Below, piece after piece: positions 16,783 through 25,636 of a stretch of DNA of 64,000 bases. The stretch covers positions 1 through 64,000 of the forward strand of contig CAVPGM010000005.1 of assembly GCA_963703945.1 (NCBI GenBank). Reading direction: 5' to 3'. The notes under the pieces are model-generated. The model did not search any database. It saw nothing but the letters and a program-made list of their open reading frames with translations, and was not told the DNA's origin. Position 1 is the stretch's first letter, and each line of letters opens with the position of its first letter. The position numbers and the translations under genes are program-made. The DNA is from JALORV01 sp963703945. GTDB taxonomy: Bacteria; Pseudomonadota; Gammaproteobacteria; Burkholderiales; Burkholderiaceae_F.

Positions 16783-18392
16783 GCTTCCGCACTCCGCCCC
16801 TTCAACGCGAACAACCCTTGCGGCCTCTTCTGGATGAAGAGAATGATGAACACCAGCACCATGATCTTGGCCAGAACCGCGCCCGACCAGGGCTCGAGGA
16901 ACTTGGCGATCGATCCGAGTCCGAAGGCAGCGATCACGGTGCCGGCGAGCTGGCCGACGCCGCCGAGCACGACCACCATGAAGCTGTCGACGATGTAGCT
17001 CTGGCCGAGATCCGGTCCGACATTGCCGATCTGCGAGAGCGCGACCCCACCCAGGCCGGCGACACCCGAGCCCAGGCCGAAGGTCAGCATGTCGACGCGG
17101 TTGGTCGGCACTCCGGTGCAGCTCGCCATCGCGCGGTTCTGTGTGACGCCGCGCACGAACAGCCCCATGCGGGTCCGGTTGATCACCAGCCACACGGCCG
17201 CAAGCACCGCCAGTGCGAACAGCACGATCACAATGCGGTTGAACGGCAACACGGTGCCGCCGCCGAGTGCGATGCCCCCCGAGAGCCAGCTCGGGTTCTC
17301 GACCTCGACGTTCTGCGCGCCGAACAGCGTGCGGCTGGTCTGGATCAGCAGCAGGCTGACTCCCCAGGTGGTCAGCAGCGTTTCGAGCGGACGGCCGTAC
17401 AGCCACCGCAGCACACCGCGTTCGAGTGCCATGCCGATCAGCGCGGTGACCGCGAAGGCTACGGGCAGCGCGGCGACCACGTACCAGTCGAACGCTCCGG
17501 GAAAGTGCGAGCGGAATATGCCCTGCACGACGTAGGTCGCATAAGCGCCGATCATCAGGAATTCGCCATGGGCCATGTTGATGATGCCCATCAGCCCGTA
17601 CGTGATTGCAAGCCCGAGCGCTGCCAGCAGCAGGATCGAGCCGAGGCTCAGACCGGAAAACAGCGCCGCGCCGATCTCGGTTGTGCGAAGCCGGGAGTTG
17701 ATTTCGGCGAGCGAAGCCTGCGCGGCCACGCGCACCGACTCGTCGGCTTCCGGATAGCTGCCGTCCTTCTGCCGCGTCAGCATCGTCGCCAGCAGCTGTC
17801 GGACCTGCGGGTCGTCGGTGGCGGCGAGCGCGCGAGCGGCCTTCGCCCTCTGCTCCGGTTCGCTGCTCTTCAGTGCCAGCGATGCGCCGGCGAGCAAAAG
17901 AACGCTTTTGATCTCGGGATCGGACTCCTTCGCGATCGCGCGCTCGATGATCGGCAGCGCATTCTCGTTGTCGGAGCCCTGCAGTTCCTTCGCCGCGGCC
18001 AGGCGTTCGCCGCGATCGGCGCTGCCGAGCCGCAGCGCCGCCAGCGCCGCGGCCAGTTCACCGCGGATGCGGTTGTTGATGACGATGATCTCGAGGTTGG
18101 CCGGTGCGGGACCGGCCGGCTGACCCGACACCGCGTCGGACAACTGACCGCCCGCGACGATGACCGCGCGCTTGCCGCCTTCGCTCAGCGCCAGCGCGTC
18201 GCTATCCAGCGCCTTGAAGATGTCGACGACGCGCGGATCCTCGGTCGCGACCAGTTTGCGGATGGCTTCGACGCGCGCGTCGGAATCCTCGGCGCCGAGT
18301 TGTGCAACCAGCGCGGGGTCGAGCGCAGCCCCTGCCGGCGCGGCGAGCAGCGCCAGCACGCAAGCGAGGGCGCGCAGCAGTCGAGGCAGCAT
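16779..18392 (-). CDS. urtB: Urea ABC transporter permease UrtB
   Basis: 537 residues. A signal-like N-terminus (LLRALACVLALLAAPAGAA) is followed by about 200 residues of periplasmic helical repeats (SDARVEAIRKLVATEDPRV and similar), a feature of UrtB not found in LivH. The LivH-type permease domain follows (LGLAITYGLMGIINMAHGEF onward, about residues 250-530). ATG at 18392 is preferred because it opens the signal segment directly; the open frame extends upstream without one. Overlaps urtC by 4 bp. Confidence 0.93.
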   Translation of the reverse strand: MLPRLLRALACVLALLAAPAGAALDPALVAQLGAEDSDARVEAIRKLVATEDPRVVDIFKALDSDALALSEGGKRAVIVAGGQLSDAVSGQPAGPAPANLEIIVINNRIRGELAAALAALRLGSADRGERLAAAKELQGSDNENALPIIERAIAKESDPEIKSVLLLAGASLALKSSEPEQRAKAARALAATDDPQVRQLLATMLTRQKDGSYPEADESVRVAAQASLAEINSRLRTTEIGAALFSGLSLGSILLLAALGLAITYGLMGIINMAHGEFLMIGAYATYVVQGIFRSHFPGAFDWYVVAALPVAFAVTALIGMALERGVLRWLYGRPLETLLTTWGVSLLLIQTSRTLFGAQNVEVENPSWLSGGIALGGGTVLPFNRIVIVLFALAVLAAVWLVINRTRMGLFVRGVTQNRAMASCTGVPTNRVDMLTFGLGSGVAGLGGVALSQIGNVGPDLGQSYIVDSFMVVVLGGVGQLAGTVIAAFGLGSIAKFLEPWSGAVLAKIMVLVFIILFIQKRPQGLFALKGRSAEA

Positions 18393-18460
18393 GGAAACTC
18401 GAGGTGCGACGCGCAGGTCACCGCCGTTCCAGGGACCGGTGGCCTGCGCGCCGACCGCGA

Positions 18461-19717
18461 TCAGGCGGGAGAGTTCGGCTTCTTTTCGTTGCCGGCAATG
18501 AACGGGCTCCAGGGCTGCGCCCGCACCGGACCCTGCGTCTTCCACACCACGTTGAACTGGCCGTCCGGGCGGATCTCGCCGATGAACACGGGCTTCCACA
18601 GATGGTGGTTGGTCTCGTCCATCTTGATCGTGAAGCCACACGGGGCGGCGAAGGTCTGGCCGCTCATCGCCGCGATGACCTTCTCGGATTCGGTCGTCTT
18701 CGCCTTCTCGACCGCCTGCTTCCACATGTGGATTCCGACAAAGGTCGCCTCCATCGGGTCGTTCGTCACGACCTTGTCGGCATTGGGCAGCTTCTGCTTG
18801 ACTGCCCACTCCTTGTACATCTTGATGAACGCGTCGTTCTGCGGATTCTTCAGCGACATGAAGTAGTTCCATGCGGCCAGATGACCGACCAGCGGCTTCG
18901 CGTCGACGCCGCGCAGTTCTTCCTCGCCGACCGAGAACGCCACTACCGGCACATCCTTGGCCTTGAGTCCGGCGTTGCCGAGTTCCTTGTAGAACGGAAC
19001 ATTGGAGTCGCCGTTGATGGTCGAGATCACGCAGGTCTTGCCTCCGGTGGAGAACTTCTTGATGTTCGCGACGATCGTCTGATAGTCGCTGTGACCGAAC
19101 GGCGTGTAGACCTCCTCGATGTCCTTCTCCGACACCCCCTTGCTCTTGAGGAATGCGCGCAGAATCTTGTTGGTCGTACGCGGGTAGACGTAGTCGGTGC
19201 CGAGCAGGAAGAAGCGCTTGGCGCCTCCGCCTTCCTTGCTCATCAGGTACTCGGTCGCCGGGATCGCCTGCTGGTTGGGGGCGGCGCCGGTATAAAACAC
19301 GTTCTTCTCGAGCTCTTCGCCTTCATACTGCACGGGGTAATACAGAATCGAGTTCAGTTCCTTGAACACCGGCAGCACCGACTTGCGCGACACCGACGTC
19401 CAGCAACCGAAGGTCGCCACTACCTTGTCCTGCGTGATCAACTGGCGCGCCTTTTCGGCGAACAGCGGCCAGTTCGAAGCGGGATCGACGACCACCGGCT
19501 CGATCGGCCGTCCCATCACGCCCCCGTTGGCGTTGATGTCGGCGAAGGTCATCAGCGCGGTTTCCTTCAGCGCGGTCTCGGAGATCGCCATCGTCCCCGA
19601 GAGCGAATGCAGTACTCCGACCTTGATCGGCGTCTTGTCCTGGCTGAAAGCCGTGGATATCGACGTACAACTGAGGGCGGCCGCGCCCCCGGCCTGGATG
19701 AATTGTCTGCGGTCCAT
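18461..19717 (-). CDS. urtA: Urea ABC transporter substrate-binding protein UrtA
   Basis: 418 residues, periplasmic binding protein of the urea/short-chain-amide group. Starts MDRRQFIQAGGAAAL, with the RRQF suggesting a Tat-like signal, after a GGAGAGGAAA ribosome site. Family features are GVLHSLSGTMAISETALKE, VFGCWTSVSRKSVLPV-type segment, YYPVQYEGEE and FFLLGTDYVYPRTTNKI. First gene of the urt-ure operon; a sigma54-like promoter lies about 48-63 bp upstream. Captures urea and delivers it to UrtBC. Confidence 0.95.
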   Translation of the reverse strand: MDRRQFIQAGGAAALSCTSISTAFSQDKTPIKVGVLHSLSGTMAISETALKETALMTFADINANGGVMGRPIEPVVVDPASNWPLFAEKARQLITQDKVVATFGCWTSVSRKSVLPVFKELNSILYYPVQYEGEELEKNVFYTGAAPNQQAIPATEYLMSKEGGGAKRFFLLGTDYVYPRTTNKILRAFLKSKGVSEKDIEEVYTPFGHSDYQTIVANIKKFSTGGKTCVISTINGDSNVPFYKELGNAGLKAKDVPVVAFSVGEEELRGVDAKPLVGHLAAWNYFMSLKNPQNDAFIKMYKEWAVKQKLPNADKVVTNDPMEATFVGIHMWKQAVEKAKTTESEKVIAAMSGQTFAAPCGFTIKMDETNHHLWKPVFIGEIRPDGQFNVVWKTQGPVRAQPWSPFIAGNEKKPNSPA

Positions 19718-19764
19718 TTTCCTCTCCAGTAGCAGCAGCGCACATTCGCCGCGTCGCAGTGCAA

Positions 19765-19780
19765 TACAAGTTCTGTGCCA
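19765..19780 (-). promoter_or_regulatory. Sigma54-like promoter for urtA
   Basis: On the minus strand TGGCAC, five bases, then TTGTA. The RpoN consensus is TGGCAC-N5-TTGCA, so the -24 half is exact and the -12 half has one mismatch at the usually conserved C. It is placed to start transcription about 35-40 bp upstream of urtA. Urea-uptake operons are often nitrogen-regulated through NtrC and sigma54, so the context fits. No NtrC site was searched systematically. Confidence 0.4.
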
Positions 19781-19900
19781 TCGGTCTGCAGTGCGAAATG
19801 CACGCGATACGAGGCGCCTGCGCACCACATCGGGGTGGAATGCACGGCAACGGTCGTCACTGCGCCTTGGTGTGGTGCGACGCCGGCGAGGCGCTCCTCG

Positions 19901-21232
19901 ATGACGAGCAGGACGCCGCCACCGTCACGCGTGCCGCGCAGCCGGCTCGGGCGTCTCGCGCGGCTCGGCCTGGCGGCCGGCGAGCTCGCGGTCGGCGGCG
20001 CGGTGCAGGGGCTGCGCAGACTCGGTCAGGGCGCCGAGGCCCCGCGCTTTTCGACGAACACGGCGCGCAGGCTGGCCGAGCGTCTGGCCCACCTGCGCGG
20101 CGCTGCGATGAAACTGGGTCAGCTCATTTCGCTGGAAAGCGAAGGTCTGCTGCCGCCTGAACTTGCGCTGGCACTGCAGACACTCCGCTCGCAGGCGGCG
20201 CCGATGCCGGTCGAACAGTTGCGGCGGGTACTGGGCCGCGCCTACGGCGGTGGCTGGCAGGAGCGATTCGCCGAGTTCGACGAAGTGCCGATCGCTTCGG
20301 CATCGATCGGCCAGGTGCATCGGGCGCGGACGGCCGACGGCCGCGAACTCGCCCTGAAGATCCAGTATCCAGGCGTGGCACGCTCGATCGCCAGTGATGT
20401 CGACAACGTCGCGGCGCTGCTGCGTCTGGCGCAGCTGCTGCCGTTCGGCATCGACGTGAGCGACATCGCGCGCGAGGCGAAGCGACAGCTGACGCAGGAG
20501 GCCGACTACCTCGCCGAGAGCCGCTTCCTCGAGCAGTACGCGCGGCTCGTGGCCGACGAGCCGCGGATTGTTGTTCCGCGCGTGCATTGGGACTACACGA
20601 CATCGCGGGTGATGGCGATGGACTACATGCCCGGGGTGCCGCTCGACTCCCTGGCCAGCGCGCCGCAGAAGGCGCGCGATGCGATAGGCGCACTGCTGCA
20701 GAAACTGATGTTCCGTGAGCTCTTCGAGTTCCGCGTGATGCAGACCGACCCGAACTTCGCCAACTACCTGTATCAGCCTGCATCGGGTCGCCTGGTGTTG
20801 CTCGATTTCGGCGCCACGCAGCAGTTCACTCCGGAATTTGCCGAGCGGTTCCGCCGTATCACCCGCGCCATCATCGAAGACGACCGCGACGAGATCCGGC
20901 GTGCGGCGCAGAACATCGGATATATCGCCGAGGACGCCACACCGCAGGTGGTGAGCGCTGCGCTCGACGTCGTTGAACTCGTGTGCGAGCCGCTGCGAGC
21001 CAGCGGCACGTACGACTACGGCGCTTCGGATTTGCCGCGGCGCGCGCGCGGCCTCGGCATCGACCTCGCCTTCAAGCGCGGCTTGCTGCGCATGCCACCT
21101 ACGGACACCATGTTCCTGCACCGCAAGCTGGTCGGCGTGTACCTGGTGCTCGCACGTCTCGGCGCGCGCGTTGCTACTAGCCGGATCGTCCGCCCCTACC
21201 TGGAACCCGGCCCGCCTTTGCGTTCACCTTAG
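19901..21232 (+). CDS. ABC1/UbiB-family atypical kinase-like protein
   Basis: 443 residues. The ABC1 (AarF/UbiB) fold is shown by LRGAAMKLGQLISLE (the KxGQ motif), ELALALQTLRSQAAPMP, IASASIGQVHRARTADGREL with the AxAS-like glycine/alanine-rich loop, LALKIQYPGV (the lysine), QEADYLAES, MQTDPNFANYLY (metal-binding N/D) and LVLLDFGATQQF. Family members act in ubiquinone biosynthesis or lipid handling and are ATPases. This short soluble form lacks the C-terminal membrane helices of true UbiB. The start at 19901 (MTSRTPPPSRV) is preferred over in-frame upstream codons. Divergent from urtA. Confidence 0.85.
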   Translation: MTSRTPPPSRVPRSRLGRLARLGLAAGELAVGGAVQGLRRLGQGAEAPRFSTNTARRLAERLAHLRGAAMKLGQLISLESEGLLPPELALALQTLRSQAAPMPVEQLRRVLGRAYGGGWQERFAEFDEVPIASASIGQVHRARTADGRELALKIQYPGVARSIASDVDNVAALLRLAQLLPFGIDVSDIAREAKRQLTQEADYLAESRFLEQYARLVADEPRIVVPRVHWDYTTSRVMAMDYMPGVPLDSLASAPQKARDAIGALLQKLMFRELFEFRVMQTDPNFANYLYQPASGRLVLLDFGATQQFTPEFAERFRRITRAIIEDDRDEIRRAAQNIGYIAEDATPQVVSAALDVVELVCEPLRASGTYDYGASDLPRRARGLGIDLAFKRGLLRMPPTDTMFLHRKLVGVYLVLARLGARVATSRIVRPYLEPGPPLRSP

Positions 21233-21756
21233 GCTGCGCCAGTCAGGTCGATCACCGGATCGGCCGCCGCGAGTACTCGCGGGTGCAGGTGGCGGCGATG
21301 GCTGGCGGTGAAGCACACCGGGCCGTCGTAAAGCGCCATGCGGGCCAGCAGCGCCTCGGTGCACGCTTCGTGCGCGGCGTCGCCCAGATCGATCGGACGG
21401 CCGTGCGGGCCGAACAGCGCGTCGGCCTCGTCGAACAGCAGCAGAACACCCGCGTGTTCGGCGGCGTTGAACAGGCGCTCGACATTCAGCTCCGTCTCGT
21501 GAACGTAGGGCGACAGCAGACGCGTCCAGTCGACGCGCTGCACGGGGGCGTTCAGATGGCGCGCAATCACGGCCATCGCGGCCGCGCGTGCCGCCGCATG
21601 CGGGCTCAACAGTACGGCGACCAGGGGTGGGCGACGTTCGGCGCGCGGTCGACGCTGCTCGAGCAGCCGCGACTTGGCGTTGATCGCGAGCACCGTGACG
21701 GCGATGCGGACCTGGGGAGCCAGGCTTTCGGCGATCCTGAGATGGTCCGAAGTCAT
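21229..21756 (-). CDS. Degenerate AAA-family ATPase-like protein
   Basis: 175 residues. Walker B is clear (GVLLLFDEADALFGPHG at about residues 100-116), preceded by ETELNVERLFNAAEH and followed by a sensor-like VCFTASHR, as in AAA+ proteins related to spastin/CDC48. At the Walker A position the sequence is LSPHAAARAAAMAVI, with no GxxxxGK, so ATP binding is doubtful. The protein may be a remnant, a regulatory subunit, or carry a change at the P-loop. Its 3' end overlaps the ABC1 gene end by a few bases, tail to tail. Confidence 0.6.
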   Translation of the reverse strand: MTSDHLRIAESLAPQVRIAVTVLAINAKSRLLEQRRPRAERRPPLVAVLLSPHAAARAAAMAVIARHLNAPVQRVDWTRLLSPYVHETELNVERLFNAAEHAGVLLLFDEADALFGPHGRPIDLGDAAHEACTEALLARMALYDGPVCFTASHRRHLHPRVLAAADPVIDLTGAA

Positions 21757-21853
21757 TCGGCAACGATACGGAACGCCGTGCGCCAAACCTTCAGCCGCTG
21801 GTCGGAATCGCCAAGGTGCGCGATCGCGCACGCGGGGGAGCCTGCTCGGCCGG

Positions 21854-22444
21854 TCACTTCATGCCGAGCTTGCGCCCGCCGGTGAGCAGGCGCACGGCTT
21901 CGGCCAGCCTTCGTACGCGCGTTTCGTCGCGCTTGGCTTGGGTGAGCCAGTCGATGTAGTGGCGCTTGTATGAACGCGCCAGCGCATCGAAATTGCGGCG
22001 CGCCTGCGGATTTGCACGCAGCGCGCGCGTGAAGAACATGGGCATCGCCACCCGCAGGTCCGCGCGCACCGGTCCTATCGTGCTGCGCTCCGGCCTGTAG
22101 ACCGCCAGACCTGCAGCTGTCATCAGATCCGCTTCAATCAGCGCATTCATCCGCCGCCTGTTCAGTTCCGACCAGTTGCTGCGGTTGGTGCGCGGAGTGA
22201 CCAGGTGCGCGTATCGCATGTCGTCCAGCTTGCGGATCGTGCTGTCGATCCAGCCGAAGCACAGCGCTTCCTCCACCAGGTCGTCGTAGCCGACGCTCTT
22301 TTCACCGCTCTCCTTGCGAAAGTGCACGAACCAGACGCCCCGGCTCGACGAGTGATGCTTCTTTAACCATCGGCGCCAGGCCGCGCGAGTTCGTACCGTG
22401 AGCTCGGGATAGCTTCCAGGTTGCAGGGGCTTGCCGGCGGTCAT
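21854..22444 (-). CDS. YdeI/OmdA-family protein
   Basis: 196 residues. The N-terminal RTRAAWRRWLKKHHSSSRGVWFVHF, then YDDLVEEALCFGWIDSTIR and the conserved TPRTNRSNWSELNRRRMNALIE, match the bacteriocin-protection YdeI/OmpD-associated family. A C-terminal helical segment (ALRANPQARRNFDALARSYKRHYIDWLTQAKRDETRVRRL) completes the usual architecture. The cellular role is poorly defined. Coupled to the EamA transporter upstream by an ATGA overlap at 22441-22444. Confidence 0.85.
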   Translation of the reverse strand: MTAGKPLQPGSYPELTVRTRAAWRRWLKKHHSSSRGVWFVHFRKESGEKSVGYDDLVEEALCFGWIDSTIRKLDDMRYAHLVTPRTNRSNWSELNRRRMNALIEADLMTAAGLAVYRPERSTIGPVRADLRVAMPMFFTRALRANPQARRNFDALARSYKRHYIDWLTQAKRDETRVRRLAEAVRLLTGGRKLGMK

Positions 22445-23346
22445 GCGGCGGTCCGCGAGCGATCGGTGGTGATCAGGATCACACCGGCGGTGGCCAGCGC
22501 CAGGGCGACCCCGTGGATCAGTGTGAACGATTCACCGAGGACGAACACGCCGATCGCTGTGGCGGCGAGCGGCAGGGCGACCGTGAACACGCCGGCCCGG
22601 TTGGCGGGCACATGTTTCAGTCCGGCGACCCACATCCAGACCGCGAACAGGCTTGCGGCAAGTGAATAGAACACCAGCAGTCCCCAGACCGGCGCTGCGA
22701 GCGTACGCAGATCGAAGCGCGTCAGCTGCCACAGACCGAACGGCGTGATCAGTACCAGGCCCCACAGGTTGACCCATGCGGATACCCTCAGCGGCGCCCG
22801 CGAAGCGGCGAGCCGCTTGGCAATGATCACGTAGGTCGCCTCGCAGACCACGGCTCCGAACATCAGCAGGTTGCCCAGCCACGTCGTGCTGCGCGAGTCC
22901 GGGTCGTCCGAGCGCGCCAGTTGCAGCAGGGCGATGCCCCCCACCGCCAGCGCGACTGCGAGCAGCACGCGACCGCCGAGGCGCTCGCGCAGCACCAGCC
23001 AGGACAGCAGGGCAACGACCGCCGGCAGGGTCGCGAGTATCACTCCGGACGAGGTCGCAGTCGTCATCGACACGCCGTACAGCATGCAGACCGAGAAGAG
23101 AAAATTGCCGAAGAATGACATCACGAACAGTAGCCGGTGCTCGGTTCCCGACAACGGGTCTTCTGTGCTCGCGCGGAAGCTCCACGGCACCATGGCGACC
23201 GCGGCAATGGCGAACCGCAGGAACGCCAGCGCAAATACGGGGATGGCAGCCGTCAGCGGCTTCGACAGCGCCACATAGCTGCCGACCAGCGCCATCGAAC
23301 TTGCCAGCAGCACGTACGATTTGAGCGGAGGGGCGTGCGCGCGCAT
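22441..23346 (-). CDS. EamA-family (DMT superfamily) transporter
   Basis: 301 residues with about ten predicted membrane helices in two EamA repeats, from SYVLLASSMALVGSYVALSK at the N-terminus to GVALALATAGVILITTD. Inner membrane, likely a metabolite or amino-acid exporter; the substrate cannot be read from sequence. Start ATG at 23346 is chosen because earlier in-frame sequence is arginine-rich and would push the first helix inward. Co-transcribed with the YdeI-family gene. Confidence 0.85.
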   Translation of the reverse strand: MRAHAPPLKSYVLLASSMALVGSYVALSKPLTAAIPVFALAFLRFAIAAVAMVPWSFRASTEDPLSGTEHRLLFVMSFFGNFLFSVCMLYGVSMTTATSSGVILATLPAVVALLSWLVLRERLGGRVLLAVALAVGGIALLQLARSDDPDSRSTTWLGNLLMFGAVVCEATYVIIAKRLAASRAPLRVSAWVNLWGLVLITPFGLWQLTRFDLRTLAAPVWGLLVFYSLAASLFAVWMWVAGLKHVPANRAGVFTVALPLAATAIGVFVLGESFTLIHGVALALATAGVILITTDRSRTAA

Positions 23347-23497
23347 CGCGCGCGACGATACGCGAGGCCGCGTGCGACGGCCTGGCGGCAGGTGCCTCCG
23401 CCGAATACCGATATGCGGCCCGGTGATGTCGCCCGGACGCCCGGCGCCTATCATTTACGGTTCGACTGCCGGCTCTGTTTCGCCATCGGAGAGACTC

Positions 23498-24079
23498 ATG
23501 AAGCACATCGCCCTGATCCTTGCCTGGGCGCTCGCCGCCGCCTCACCCGTCTTTGCGCAGACGGTCAACCCGGCCAAGGTTCCGGAAGAGATGCGCTCGA
23601 AATCGGGGCTCTACCTGACGCCGAAGCAGACCCCGTCGTTCATCAAGGCGCAGAAGGGCAAGGTGCTGTTCGTTGACGTCCGCACGCGCGCCGAAGCGCA
23701 GTTCCTGGGCATGGCCGACGGTGTCGACGCGCTCGTGCCGTATGTCGAGTTCCAGGAATTCATGACTGACTGGGACAACACGCGCGGCTTCTACAAGCTC
23801 GAGCCGTTCAGCGACTTTGCTCCCGAAGTGGAACGCAGGCTGAAGCAGAAGGGCCTGTCGAAGGACGATCCGATCGTCGTGATCTGCCGCTCGGGCGAGC
23901 GCAGCGCGCGTGCGGCCGACCTGCTGGTGTCGCTTGGCCACCCGAAGGTGTACACGGTGGTCTACGGCTTCGAGGGTGAACTGTCCGACAAGGGCCGACG
24001 CAACCTCAACGGCTGGAAGAACGAGGGCCTGCCGTGGAGCTACGAGCTCGACAAGGACAAGATGTACTTCCCGCGCTGA
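23498..24079 (+). CDS. Periplasmic rhodanese-domain protein
   Basis: 193 residues. Starts at 23498 after CGGAGAGACTC. A signal peptide (about residues 1-20, ending VFAQ) precedes a single rhodanese domain: LFVDVRTRAEAQFLG, the active-site loop VICRSGERSARAADLL with catalytic cysteine, and VYTVVYGFEGE. The extra segment DWDNTRGFYKLEPFSDFAPE lies between the fold halves. Probably a periplasmic sulfurtransferase or redox protein. Monocistronic and divergent from the EamA gene. Confidence 0.88.
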   Translation: MKHIALILAWALAAASPVFAQTVNPAKVPEEMRSKSGLYLTPKQTPSFIKAQKGKVLFVDVRTRAEAQFLGMADGVDALVPYVEFQEFMTDWDNTRGFYKLEPFSDFAPEVERRLKQKGLSKDDPIVVICRSGERSARAADLLVSLGHPKVYTVVYGFEGELSDKGRRNLNGWKNEGLPWSYELDKDKMYFPR

Positions 24080-24221
24080 GCCCGGCCTCCGCGTCAGGCG
24101 TGGTGCCTCTGGCGCGAGGCTCACGAGCCCCAGCGCGCAGGCGAGCGGAACGGGTCATGGCTCTCGCGTCCCAGGACCGGGATCGCACCGTAGACGCGAA
24201 GCGCCAGCCGTCTGACCGGCT

Positions 24222-24239
24222 CGTTATGTCGATATAACG
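24222..24239. promoter_or_regulatory. Inverted repeat upstream of the peptide exporter genes
   Basis: CGTTAT, six bases, ATAACG, in an otherwise GC-rich 265-bp gap 105 bp before the HlyD start. The symmetry and AT-richness suit an operator. No core promoter stands out; TTGACG at 24256 and CATAAT at 24317 are weak candidates. Confidence 0.3.
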
Positions 24240-24344
24240 CCACGCCTGACGTTCACTTGACGCGGATTTGTGACTTTGCGAGTGCGGGCGCTTACCACAC
24301 AGGCAGCGCGGCGCCCCATAATGCGCGTCGCCTAACCAGCTTCC

Positions 24345-25605
24345 ATGGACAGACCGCCCAAACAACTCTTCCGAAAGGAGGCGATCGACGCGCAGCGCGA
24401 GAAGCTGCTCGGCGAAGTCTCGCTCGCGCGGCCCGTGCCACTGTGGGTCTTCACCGCTTTGGCGCTCGCCTTTGCCGTCGCTTTGGTCGCCTTCACGATC
24501 TGGGGCGAGTACGCGCGCCGCGAGCGGGTTGACGGCTTCCTCGCGCTGGATTCCGGCGCGGCGCGGATCCTCGCGCCAGAGCCCGGCACGGTTGCCGAGC
24601 TGCTGGCCAACGAAGGCGACGAGGTGGAAGCCGGACAGCCACTGATCCGACTTTCGTTCGAGCGCGGTACCGCCTCGGGCGTGACGTCGGGCGAACTGGT
24701 CCAGCGCGAGATCAGCGAGCGCCGCCTGGTGCTCGAACGCGAACAGCAGCAGGTCAAGCTGCTGGGTCAGCAGCAGGCCGATGCGTTGCGCCGCAAGATC
24801 ATTGACCTCGAGCGGGAGCTCGCCCAGTTCGACGTCGAGATCAAGGCGCAGCAGAGCCGGCTCGCCTCATCCCGCAACGAGTTCCAGCGCGCCGAGGAAC
24901 TTTTCAAGGACAAGTTCTATTCGGAATCGAAGCTGATCGAATTCCGCAACAACGTGCTCGACCAGCAGGTCAAGGTCGAGGCGCTCAAGCGGCAGCGCGC
25001 GAGCGTCGAGCGCGAACTGTCGGCGGCGCGCGCCGAGCAGCCTTCGGTCGACCTGAAGTCTCAGAACGCAGCTCGAGCAGATCCGCCGCCAGATGAGCGA
25101 ACTGCAGCAGGGCAGCGTGCAGGAGGAAGCCAAGCGCGAAAACGTGATCCGCGCCCCGATGGCCGGCGTGGTCACCAACATCGCGGCCGCCCGCGGCGAG
25201 ACCGTCGCCGAGAGTGCTCCGCTCGCAGTCGTCGTCCCCAAGGGCAGCGGACTGCACGCGCAGCTTCTGGTGCCGACACGCGCGATCGGTTTCGTTCAGC
25301 CGGGCCAGGGTGTGGTGCTGCGCTACGACGCGTTTCCTTTCCAGCGCTTCGGCCAGTACCGCGGCACGGTCGAGCGAGTCAGCCGCACCGTGTGGTCACC
25401 GGGAGAAAAGGTCGGTCCGTTGATTGCGAAAGAGCCGGTGTACCGCGTTGACGTCAGGCTCGATGCGCAAAACGTCATCGCGGGCGACCAGAAACTGCCG
25501 CTGCGGTCGGGGATGATGGTCAACGCCGACATCCTTCAGGAAAAGCGCCACGTGTGGGAGTGGGTGTTCGAGCCGGTCCTGTCGCTGAAGGAGCGATTCC
25601 AGTGA
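24345..25605 (+). CDS. HlyD-family periplasmic adaptor of a peptide exporter (one frameshift)
   Basis: Membrane-fusion protein linking the inner-membrane ABC exporter to an outer-membrane channel. About 420 residues when joined. A cytoplasmic N-terminus of 30 residues is followed by one membrane helix (about 31-53), the first lipoyl half (RILAPEPGTVAELLANEGDEV), and a long coiled coil rich in Q/E/R (LVLEREQQQVKLLGQQQADALRRK). Near 25065 the frame must change to continue with QLEQIRRQMSELQQG, then the second lipoyl half (VIRAPMAGVVTNI) and the beta-barrel to SLKERFQ. The stop overlaps a GTG in the gap before the exporter gene. No TolC-type gene is nearby, so a general outer-membrane channel is presumably used. 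Confidence 0.8.
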
Positions 25606-25636
25606 CCACCGTGCGCGGCGGCAGGACGCGGGGGGC

